Below are positions 7,658 through 14,066 of a stretch of DNA of 17,443 nt, piece after piece. Source of the stretch: JAJDBU01 sp046756925 (lineage in GTDB: Bacteria; Nitrospirota; Nitrospiria; SBBL01; JAADHI01); assembly GCA_046756925.1 (NCBI GenBank), contig JBHHXH010000062.1, positions 1 to 17,443 on the forward strand. The letters are read 5' to 3'. Each line of letters begins with the position of its first letter. Positions within the stretch are counted from its first letter, which is position 1. The notes under the pieces were generated by a model. The model saw nothing but the letters and a program-made list of their open reading frames with translations, was not told the DNA's origin and searched no databases. The position numbers and the translations under genes were made by a program.

Positions 7658-9460
7658 ATGTCGAAAGAAGAAAAATTAGACGAAGTCAAACAACTTATTT
7701 CACTGGGAAAAGAAAAGGGCTACCTGACCTATGAAGAATTGAATAATGCACTTCCGGTTGACCTTTTATCCACGGAACAGATCGACAGCATTATGGTGAT
7801 GTTTGGAGAAATGGAGATTGAAGTCATCGATCGGGAAGATGCGGGACGCGTGCAAAGGCTTCATGCAGCGCCTGGAGAGGATGGTGCCAATACGGATACG
7901 GACGATGACGATGGAGATGCCTCGGACACGAAAAACAGGGATATCGATTTAACGCCCGGCGCCGTTGGTCGAACTGACGATCCGGTTCGTCTCTATTTAA
8001 AGGAAATCGGGTCCGTTCCCCTTTTATCCCGTGAAGGAGAGACGACCATTGCCAAGAAGATCGAGATGGGAAAACGGGATATTTCTTCAACCATATTCGG
8101 AATGCGGATATCCATCGACGAAATCCTGGATTTAGGTGTGTCCTTGCAATCCGGAGACGTGGCTCTAAAGGAGGTCATAGCGATTCCTGAAGAAGATTTT
8201 GAGGTGGTGGAGCAAGACCAGGACGAAATTATGGAACGGACCTTGAAATTGATCAAGCAGATCAAGGTGCGCCGTCGAGAATATTTCAAGACCATAGAGT
8301 CTGCAAAACGCTCTGGAAGAACGCCGAAATCAAAGGCGATCGCGACGGAGAAGTTACATAAGGCCCAAATGAAGGTGGTTGACAAGATAGAGTCCCTGAC
8401 CCTTCATCCGTTTATTCTGGAAAACATGATCGAAAGGCTTCGTGCCAAGGCCGGAACGATTGTTCAAGCAGAAAGAGAAATCGCTTATTGCAAAAAAAAA
8501 TGTGGTGAAAAAGACAAAATCAATGCCTTCTTCATCAAGGTCAAGAAGGGAAAGAGAGAGATGCGGGCGGCGGAACGCCGACTCAAATTATCGTCCGAAC
8601 AGATTCTAAAGTTCGAAAAATCCTATCGAAACGCAAGGAAACGCATCCTTGAGGTCGAAAAAGGAACACAAGCCTCAGCGACGGAATTGAAAGATGCGCT
8701 TCGACAGCTTTTTCGCGCCGAACATAAAGTAAAGCTGGCGAAAAGCGAGTTGGTCGAAGCCAATCTCCGCTTGGTGGTCAGCATCGCCAAAAAATACACC
8801 AATCGCGGGCTTCAGTTTCTCGATTTGATTCAAGAAGGAAATATCGGCTTGATGAAAGCCGTCGACAAATTTGAGTATCGGCGGGGATATAAGTTTTCCA
8901 CCTACGCGACCTGGTGGATTCGTCAAGCCATTACCCGAGCGATCGCGGATCAAGCCAGGACCATCCGCATTCCGGTGCATATGATCGAAACCATCAACAA
9001 ATTGATCCGAACATCTCGGCAGCTGGTCCAAGAGCTTGGGAGGGAGCCCTCTCCGGAGGAAATCGGCGAAAAGATGGAGCTGCCCTTGGAAAAGGTTCGA
9101 AAAATTCTAAAAATCGCAAAGGAACCGATTTCGCTTGAGACGCCGATTGGAGAAGAAGAAGATTCCCATCTCGGCGATTTTATCGAGGACAAGAAAGTGA
9201 TTTCTCCGCTGGATGCCGCGATCCGCTATGATCTGCAACGGTCGATCGACAGTGTTTTACAAACGCTGACCCCGCGCGAAGAGAAGGTGTTGAGAAAGCG
9301 CTTTGGGATTGGGGAATCGACGGATCATACTTTAGAGGAAGTGGGGCAGGATTTTCACGTGACCCGTGAACGCATTCGGCAGATAGAGGCCAAGGCACTG
9401 CGAAAACTAAGACATCCAAGCCGGAGCAAGCGTTTGAAAAGTTTCGTAGAGACCATTTAG
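7658..9460 (+). CDS. rpoD: RNA polymerase primary sigma factor RpoD (sigma70)
   Basis: This is the housekeeping sigma factor that directs RNA polymerase to -35/-10 promoters. The 600-aa product has a region 1.1-like start (1-60), an acidic linker rich in Asp (about 75-90), region 1.2 (DDPVRLYLKEIGSVPLLSRE near 108-127), a long charged helical non-conserved region, and region 2 from about 364 (NLRLVVSIAKKYTNRGLQF, then FSTYATWWIRQAITRAI for -10 recognition). Region 3 follows, then region 4 in the last 70 residues with the -35-reading helix-turn-helix TLEEVGQDFHVTRERIRQIE. ATG at 7658 follows GGAGG at 7649-7653. The intact 1.1 and the full length mark it as primary rather than an alternative sigma. 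It lies directly after dnaG. Confidence 0.98.
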   Translation: MSKEEKLDEVKQLISLGKEKGYLTYEELNNALPVDLLSTEQIDSIMVMFGEMEIEVIDREDAGRVQRLHAAPGEDGANTDTDDDDGDASDTKNRDIDLTPGAVGRTDDPVRLYLKEIGSVPLLSREGETTIAKKIEMGKRDISSTIFGMRISIDEILDLGVSLQSGDVALKEVIAIPEEDFEVVEQDQDEIMERTLKLIKQIKVRRREYFKTIESAKRSGRTPKSKAIATEKLHKAQMKVVDKIESLTLHPFILENMIERLRAKAGTIVQAEREIAYCKKKCGEKDKINAFFIKVKKGKREMRAAERRLKLSSEQILKFEKSYRNARKRILEVEKGTQASATELKDALRQLFRAEHKVKLAKSELVEANLRLVVSIAKKYTNRGLQFLDLIQEGNIGLMKAVDKFEYRRGYKFSTYATWWIRQAITRAIADQARTIRIPVHMIETINKLIRTSRQLVQELGREPSPEEIGEKMELPLEKVRKILKIAKEPISLETPIGEEEDSHLGDFIEDKKVISPLDAAIRYDLQRSIDSVLQTLTPREEKVLRKRFGIGESTDHTLEEVGQDFHVTRERIRQIEAKALRKLRHPSRSKRLKSFVETI

Positions 9461-9513
9461 CTTCGACAACACACGGGAAGGGAAGATGTTTCAGGACGCG
9501 TTATTGTTCCAAA

Positions 9514-9586
9514 GGGCCCATAGCTCAGCGGTCAGAGCCGCCGGCTCATAACCGGTCGGTCCCAGGTTCGAATCCTGGTGGGCCCA
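9514..9586 (+). tRNA. tRNA with CAU anticodon, probably tRNA-Ile2 (lysidine-modified)
   Basis: The 73 nt fold into a full cloverleaf: acceptor GGGCCCA/TGGGCCC, D stem GCTC/GAGC with an 8-nt loop containing GG, anticodon stem GCCGG/CCGGT with loop CTCATAA, a 5-nt variable loop, and T stem CCAGG/CCTGG with TTCGAAT. CCA is not encoded; CGA follows the discriminator A. The anticodon CAU leaves three options. The G1-C72 pair and the lack of three consecutive G-C pairs of initiator type in the anticodon stem argue against initiator Met. C4-G69 and C5-G68 are features that TilS uses in E. coli to recognise tRNA-Ile2, which favours Ile over elongator Met. It sits 53 nt after rpoD and is probably co-transcribed. 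Confidence 0.93.
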
Positions 9587-9618
9587 CGACGCTGTTTTTA
9601 TACGGACCGGAGGAATGA

Positions 9619-10326
9619 TTGAAAGAACAAATGGAAATGCTGATTCAACTGCAAGCGCTCGATTTGAAACGGGCGAAAGAAAAAGAGGCGTTGGCCCAGA
9701 CGCCCGAAAAGATCAAAACCCTTGAAATGCCGCTCCTTGAAGCAAGAGCCGTCATCGAGAAATCTCAGGCAAGCTATGAACAAATAGATAAGGAAAGAAA
9801 GGACAAAGAGCTGGCGCTTCAGCTGGTGGAGGATAAGATCCGAAAATTGAAGGGTCGGCTGACGGAGTTAAAAACCAACAAAGAATATCACGCCCATCTT
9901 CAGGAAATCGCCGTAGCGGATAAGGAAAAAGAAGAAACCGAAGATCGCCTTCTAATGGCCATGGAAAATAGCGACCTCTTAAAGAAGGAATTGATATTGA
10001 AGCAAGCGGCGCTCGAAGAGGCCGAAGCCCAATTTTCCAGGGACCGCGAAGACATGAAGGCCGAAACCGATCGTCTTGCCGAGTCCGAGAAAAAGTTAAC
10101 GCAAGAATGGGATGCCCTGGCGAAACGAATCACTCCGGAATGGATGGAATCTTATAATAAACTGTGTTCCCTGCGAAAGGGATTGGCGGTTGTGCCCGTC
10201 AATGGCAATATCTGTACCGGCTGCCATGTCAGCCTCCCGCCGCAACTGATTGCAGAGGTGAAGAAGCGCGAGAAGATCCATTCCTGTAATTACTGCCACA
10301 GAATGCTCTACGCAAGGCCTTCCTAA
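9619..10326 (+). CDS. coiled-coil protein with C4-type zinc ribbon (DUF164 / CT398-like)
   Basis: The 235-aa protein is almost entirely charged heptad-like helix from residue 1 to about 175 (rich in Lys, Glu, Leu), suggesting a long antiparallel coiled coil. The C-terminus is a four-cysteine zinc ribbon with Cys199 and Cys202 (ICTGCHVSLPPQ) and Cys223 and Cys226 (CNYCHRMLY). This is the layout of the C4-type zinc ribbon family that includes C. trachomatis CT398 and H. pylori HP0958, where links to sigma54 or flagellar regulation have been reported. Such a role here is not shown. The start is TTG at 9619 because GGAGG at 9609-9613 is well placed. The nearby ATG at 9615 opens a frame of only about 35 codons, and the ATG at 9631 is too far from the SD. 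Confidence 0.88.
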   Translation: MKEQMEMLIQLQALDLKRAKEKEALAQTPEKIKTLEMPLLEARAVIEKSQASYEQIDKERKDKELALQLVEDKIRKLKGRLTELKTNKEYHAHLQEIAVADKEKEETEDRLLMAMENSDLLKKELILKQAALEEAEAQFSRDREDMKAETDRLAESEKKLTQEWDALAKRITPEWMESYNKLCSLRKGLAVVPVNGNICTGCHVSLPPQLIAEVKKREKIHSCNYCHRMLYARPS

Positions 10327-10375
10327 TTTGGCGTGTTTTGGGCAATGATTTAACCCACAAACGGTCAATAAGCGC

Positions 10376-10789
10376 ATGTACGAAAAACTTGCCGTTTATA
10401 CAGATGGCGCATCCAGGAACAATCCGGGTGAAGCGGGCCTGGGGGTGGTCATTAAGAATCCGGCGGGAGAAACGCTTCAAACGGCCTCGGAATATCTGGG
10501 GGTGACCACCAATAATGTTGCGGAGTACATGGCCTTGATACGCGGTTTGGAAACCATCCGGCCGATGAAACCCAAGGCGGTCGATTTTTATCTCGATTCG
10601 CAATTGGTCGTCCGTCAGATGCAAGGGATCTACAAAATTAAAAACAGAGGCTTGATGCCACTGGCAAAAAAAGCCCAAGCCTTATGCCGGCAGCTCACAC
10701 AGGCTCAGGTCCGGTTTCATCATATACCCAGAGAAAAAAACCACGAAGCCGATGCGCTTGCCAACGAAGCGATCGACCTTCGTGCATAA
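10376..10789 (+). CDS. ribonuclease HI family protein
   Basis: The 137-aa product is a compact type I RNase H, which cuts the RNA strand of RNA-DNA hybrids such as primer remnants and R-loops. The DEDD active site is complete: Asp10 in YTDGASRNNPG, Glu50 in NNVAEYMAL, Asp74 in LDSQLVV and Asp126 in NHEADALAN. The sequence KIKNRGLMPL near 87-96 resembles the short form seen in Bacillus/archaeal-type RNase HI proteins rather than the E. coli form with its basic protrusion, so I give no gene symbol. ATG at 10376 lacks a clear SD, so translation may be weak or depend on the gene 49 nt upstream. The stop codon is part of a terminator stem. Confidence 0.93.
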   Translation: MYEKLAVYTDGASRNNPGEAGLGVVIKNPAGETLQTASEYLGVTTNNVAEYMALIRGLETIRPMKPKAVDFYLDSQLVVRQMQGIYKIKNRGLMPLAKKAQALCRQLTQAQVRFHHIPREKNHEADALANEAIDLRA

Positions 10790-10808
10790 AACCCTGCATG
10801 GGTTTTTT
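10788..10808 (+). terminator. intrinsic terminator after the RNase H gene
   Basis: AAAACCC (10788-10794) pairs with GGGTTTT (10800-10806) around a 5-nt loop, and the T-run continues to 10808. Only three pairs are G-C, so efficiency may be modest. It begins inside the stop codon of the RNase H gene and would close the yqeY-to-RNase H transcription block. Confidence 0.55.
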
Positions 10809-10872
10809 CTCAAAACCCTATTTCCGCAAGATTTTTTTCCGCCCCAAAGATTCAATGCCGCGAAAAAAGACT

Positions 10873-10888
10873 GAGAATCGCTATTCTC
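10873..10888. repeat. perfect inverted repeat GAGAAT-N4-ATTCTC
   Basis: GAGAAT at 10873-10878 and ATTCTC at 10883-10888 form a perfect 6-bp dyad around CGCT, about 120 nt upstream of the hppA promoter. It could be a regulator-binding site. It is loosely like a Fur half-site pair but the spacing is wrong, so no regulator is assigned. Confidence 0.4.
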
Positions 10889-10964
10889 GAAAATAAATCT
10901 ATATTGGATCATGCCAAGTAAACGGTGTGCGCTCAGGCTATTTTTCATTTTTGGTTGAAGGCGT

Positions 10965-10982
10965 TTCGATTCCAAGATCGAA
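10965..10982. repeat. perfect inverted repeat TTCGAT-N6-ATCGAA
   Basis: TTCGAT at 10965-10970 and ATCGAA at 10977-10982 form a 6-bp dyad with a 6-nt centre. It ends 28 nt before the -35 box of the hppA promoter, a suitable place for an activator or repressor. The regulator is unknown. Confidence 0.4.
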
Positions 10983-11010
10983 TTGCCGGTTATGAGATAT
11001 TGAATGATTC

Positions 11011-11040
11011 TTGACAATGATAAGGAATCCCAACTAATAT
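11011..11040 (+). promoter_or_regulatory. sigma70-type promoter upstream of hppA
   Basis: A perfect TTGACA at 11011-11016 is followed by 18 nt and TAATAT at 11035-11040 (four of six to the -10 consensus). Transcription would begin near 11047 and give a leader of about 280 nt before the hppA ATG, long enough to hold control elements. Confidence 0.5.
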
Positions 11041-11088
11041 ACCCAGTTTTTTGCTTAGATCAAACCCTTGTAAAAATTCAAGGAAGGA

Positions 11089-11223
11089 ATGATTGACAGC
11101 CGAGGTATCGCCGATCCAAATAGGGAGGGTCGGGACAATAGTTCTCTGGGTGACGGGGGAATGATTCTACACGCCGGACGGAAAGCAGCGAGTGGTGATC
11201 AACGTAAAAATTGTTTTCGATAG
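11089..11223 (+). CDS. possible 44-aa leader ORF upstream of hppA
   Basis: ATG at 11089 is preceded by AAGGAAGG (11080-11087), a strong SD sequence, and reads 44 codons to TAG at 11221-11223. The peptide begins MIDSRGIADPNREGRDNSS and is hydrophilic, rich in Gly, Asp, Arg and Lys, with no membrane segment or known motif. It sits about 42 nt after the predicted transcript start and 104 nt before hppA. It might be a small protein, a regulatory upstream ORF or a chance frame that overlaps RNA structure. No family is recognised. Confidence 0.28.
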   Translation: MIDSRGIADPNREGRDNSSLGDGGMILHAGRKAASGDQRKNCFR

Positions 11224-11327
11224 TGGTTTATTCGACGTCAACACCCGGTAAAACGGATATGGATACGCAAGCGTATTGTTTAGACTTCATTCAGTAAAAG
11301 AGACATGTTCATAAAGGGGGACGATAC

Positions 11328-13343
11328 ATGGCAATAGAAGGTTTAATACCCGTCATCTTGGGGGTGCTGGGCTTAATTTCAGCAGCTGGATTTTACAATG
11401 TGGTCAAGGCGTATCCAGGGGGGACAGGAAAGCTTGAGCGTATTTCCAAGGCGATTCATTCCGGTGCCATGGTGTTCATGCGAAGCGAATATAAGGTGCT
11501 GGTTGCGTTTGCGGCATCCTTGTCGGTACTGATTCTGATTTCGGATCTAGGTTGGCGAACCATGCTTGCGTTTATCGTCGGTGCGCTCTGTTCGGGCACG
11601 GCCGGTTGGATCGGCATGTATACCGCGACACAGGCAAATGTAAGAACCACGACTGCGGCCCACGACAAGGGCGCGCCGGAAGCCCTGACGGTGGCCTTCT
11701 TTGGCGGGTCGATCATGGGATTGTCGGTGGCCTCGATGGGGCTGCTGGGTTTGGGAAGCCTCTACATCGTTTTCGGAGGAGATCCGGCGACGGCCAATGT
11801 CATCCACGGCTTCGGCATGGGCGCCTCCACAGTGGCTCTCTTTTCTCGGGTCGGCGGCGGTATCTTTACGAAAAGCGCCGATGTCGGCGCGGATCTCGTC
11901 GGCAAGATCGAAGCGGGCATTCCTGAAGACGATCCCCGCAACCCCGGTGTGATCGCGGACAACGTCGGCGACAATGTGGGAGACGTGGCCGGTATGGGAT
12001 CCGATATCTTCGAGTCCTATTGCGGCGCCATGATTGCTTCGATCGCGATTGCCTCAACCTTGGGGGATGACTTATTGCAATCCCTGGCGGGCGGGGATCG
12101 TGCCAGTCTTATGTTTTTGCCTTTGGCTCTTGCATCCAGTGGTCTCCTTTGTTCCTTGGCAGGGATTGTATTGGTCAAGTTCTTCTCAAACAAGTCGCCT
12201 GAAGTGGCGCTTCGTATCGGAACGATCGGCGCCTCGCTACTGTTCATGTTTACAGCCTTCGGTGTTGTAAGGTATGTCGGTATCAGTATTTGGATTTGGG
12301 TGGCCGTGTTGGTGGGTGCGGTGGGGGGCATCGTCATCGGTCTCGTCACCGAGTACTACACGGCGGGCAAGCCGGTCGAAAAAATTGCGAGGGGAGGAGA
12401 AACCGGGCCCGCCACGGTCTTGATCAGCGGTTTTGCCATCGGCATGCAGTCGGTGGTAGTGCCGATTTTGATGATTTGTGTCATCATCGTCGTGGCCAGC
12501 CAGATCGCAGGGCTTTATGGGGTCGGCATTGCCGCGGTAGGCATGCTCGCGACGGTCGGGATCACGATGGCGATCGACGCCTATGGACCGGTCGCCGACA
12601 ACGCGGGGGGAATCGCCGAAATGGCGGGTCTCGGGACGGAAACACGCAAGATCACCGATTCTTTGGATGAACTCGGAAATACCACCGCAGCCATCGGAAA
12701 GGGCTTTGCCATCGGCGCGGCTGCGCTTGCGGCGCTCGCCATCATTGCAGCCTTCATCGAAGAGGTGTCGCGGCATGTCCCGGATTTTCGCCTGGAGATC
12801 AGCAATCCGAAAGTGCTGGCGGGTATGTTTTTAGGGGGGTCCTTCCCCTTCTTGGTCTCCAGTATGACGATGACGGCGGTGGGCGATGCGGCCTTCGACA
12901 TGATCAAGGAGATCCGGAGACAATTTCGGGAGATTCCAGGTTTGCTGGAAGGCAATGCGGAACCCGATACCGAACGCTGTGTCGATATCTCGACCCGTGC
13001 GGCGCTGAAGCGGATGGTCGCACCCGGTGTCTTGGCGGTTGCGGGACCGGTGGTCGTGGGCTTTGGGTTGGGACCGGCCGCCTTGGGAGGCATGCTGGGA
13101 GGCGCCCTATTAGGCTGTGTGCTCCTGGCCCTGACCATGGCCAATGCCGGGGGCGCTTGGGACAATGCGAAAAAGTTCGTAGAGAAAGGAAATCTCGGCG
13201 GAAAAGGATCGGACGTGCACAAAGCCGTCGTCGTTGGAGACACGGTGGGGGATCCTTTTAAAGACACTTCCGGTCCGTCGATGAATATTCTGATCAATGT
13301 CATGGCCATCGTCAGCCTGGTGATCGCCCCGATGCTCGGCTAG
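11328..13343 (+). CDS. hppA: K+-dependent ion-translocating membrane pyrophosphatase
   Basis: This membrane enzyme hydrolyses pyrophosphate and uses the energy to move H+ (in some relatives Na+) across the cytoplasmic membrane. The 671-aa product is mostly hydrophobic, as expected for the 16-helix fold. Substrate-site motifs are intact: EDDPRNP (200-206), DNVGDNVGD (211-219), DAYGPVADNAGG (418-429) and DTVGDPFKDTSGPS near the C-terminus. In GNTTAAIGKG, Ala454 and Gly457 stand where K+-independent enzymes have Lys and Thr, so this should be the K+-dependent class. I cannot settle H+ versus Na+ from motifs alone. ATG at 11328 follows AAGGGGG (11314-11320). It has its own promoter and a long leader, and converges on nrdR. 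Confidence 0.97.
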   Translation: MAIEGLIPVILGVLGLISAAGFYNVVKAYPGGTGKLERISKAIHSGAMVFMRSEYKVLVAFAASLSVLILISDLGWRTMLAFIVGALCSGTAGWIGMYTATQANVRTTTAAHDKGAPEALTVAFFGGSIMGLSVASMGLLGLGSLYIVFGGDPATANVIHGFGMGASTVALFSRVGGGIFTKSADVGADLVGKIEAGIPEDDPRNPGVIADNVGDNVGDVAGMGSDIFESYCGAMIASIAIASTLGDDLLQSLAGGDRASLMFLPLALASSGLLCSLAGIVLVKFFSNKSPEVALRIGTIGASLLFMFTAFGVVRYVGISIWIWVAVLVGAVGGIVIGLVTEYYTAGKPVEKIARGGETGPATVLISGFAIGMQSVVVPILMICVIIVVASQIAGLYGVGIAAVGMLATVGITMAIDAYGPVADNAGGIAEMAGLGTETRKITDSLDELGNTTAAIGKGFAIGAAALAALAIIAAFIEEVSRHVPDFRLEISNPKVLAGMFLGGSFPFLVSSMTMTAVGDAAFDMIKEIRRQFREIPGLLEGNAEPDTERCVDISTRAALKRMVAPGVLAVAGPVVVGFGLGPAALGGMLGGALLGCVLLALTMANAGGAWDNAKKFVEKGNLGGKGSDVHKAVVVGDTVGDPFKDTSGPSMNILINVMAIVSLVIAPMLG

Positions 13344-13576
13344 GCCGGCGGGTTTTAGTCCTGAAATAAAAGACAGACCCATTCAATAAAGCAAGTCTTC
13401 GCGTCGAAGATCCGTCGGCGGTCTGATGATAGAAAAGAGTGTTCGTGGGGCGCTCTGTTGTGACGGATAGGGCGGTGGGCTTGTTGTTCAATCCAACATG
13501 GACGTGGGCTTTTATTGGGAGGTAGATGGATCTTTTGTTTCCCCCCGTGGATCGTCATGGGTGAGGCAAAGTGATC
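13344..13576. other. 233-nt gap between convergent hppA and nrdR
   Basis: This gap separates the 3' ends of two opposing operons. TCTTCG (13396-13401) pairs with CGAAGA (13405-13410) around a 3-nt loop, but no T-run follows on either strand. I found no convincing intrinsic terminator for hppA or nrdR, so termination may be Rho-dependent or transcripts may overlap. Confidence 0.4.
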
Positions 13577-14053
13577 TTACTCGGCGTTTTCCCCCTGTCC
13601 GGACTCGTTCAATAGCGATTTCAACTCCGACATAAACTGGTTCACGTCCTTAAACTCGCGATACACCGAGGCGAAGCGGACATAGGCGACTTGGTCAAGC
13701 GCATGCAGCTGGCGCATCACCGATTCCCCGACCATCCGGCTCTCTATCTCGTTCACCCCTTGCTCCTGGATGTCTTTTTCGATGCGGTTGACCATGGCTT
13801 CGAGCCGATCGACGCTGACCGGCCGTTTTTCGCCGGCTTTTTTGTGACCCGAAAAAATATTTTTACGGTCGAAGGGTTGGCGGCGGCCGTCTTTCTTAAT
13901 CAACATCGGCAGGCTCTCTTCAATCCGTTCATAGGTTGTGTATCGCTGCTGACACTGAAGACACTCCCGGCGTCGGCGTATCACCTCGCCTTCTTTGCTC
14001 AAACGGGAATCGACGACCTTGTCTTCAAGGCTGCTGCAGTAGGGGCAGTGCAT
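13577..14053 (-). CDS. nrdR: transcriptional repressor NrdR
   Basis: NrdR represses ribonucleotide reductase genes according to ATP/dATP level. The 158-aa product has the N-terminal zinc ribbon (MHCPYCSSLEDKVVDSR, then RRRRECLQCQQRYTTYE) and the ATP-cone with LIKKDGRRQPFDR and GEKRPVSVDRLE near 50-85, ending in VAYVRFASVYREFKDVNQF, the family signature. The ATP-cone stretch NIFSGHKKAG differs from many homologues but aligns without gaps to E. coli, so it looks functional. ATG at 14053 has AAGGGT upstream. It starts 13 nt after glyA ends. No reductase gene lies in the window, so its targets are elsewhere. ribD, which often follows in this cluster, is absent. Confidence 0.96.
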   Translation of the reverse strand: MHCPYCSSLEDKVVDSRLSKEGEVIRRRRECLQCQQRYTTYERIEESLPMLIKKDGRRQPFDRKNIFSGHKKAGEKRPVSVDRLEAMVNRIEKDIQEQGVNEIESRMVGESVMRQLHALDQVAYVRFASVYREFKDVNQFMSELKSLLNESGQGENAE

Positions 14054-14066
14054 CTTAAGACCCTTG

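Larger units (their letters stand above)
10809..11327. other. 519-nt region before hppA: inverted repeats, promoter, possible short ORF and structured leader
   Basis: No gene of recognisable family lies here and I found no match to rnpB, tmRNA, SRP RNA or 6S RNA by eye. The first 200 nt are AT-rich with two perfect inverted repeats (10873-10888 and 10965-10982). A TTGACA-type promoter follows at 11011-11040. The expected leader of about 280 nt then holds a CCTTG/CAAGG hairpin (11066-11083), a CCGATCC/GGGTCGG hairpin (11111-11133, one G-U pair) and ATACGC/GCGTAT (11263-11276). A 44-codon ORF with a good SD lies within this leader. I could not match the leader to any riboswitch class I know. 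Confidence 0.6.

Noticed and set aside
11093..11121. Second TTGACA at 11093-11098 in the hppA leader
   Set aside because: No acceptable -10 box lies 16-19 nt downstream.
11171..11200. GGACGGAAAGCAGC segment in the hppA leader, which loosely recalls the SRP RNA tip
   Set aside because: The conserved GGAA tetraloop stem and asymmetric loop of SRP RNA cannot be formed.
13494..13630. 45-codon forward frame in the hppA/nrdR gap running antisense into the end of nrdR
   Set aside because: No SD site, no family resemblance, and it overlaps the conserved nrdR coding strand.
13700..14053. Possible degenerate ATP-cone in NrdR (NIFSGHKKAG)
   Set aside because: It aligns without gaps to the E. coli ATP-cone, and the KRPVS and VxKxDG-type motifs are kept, so this looks like normal variation.
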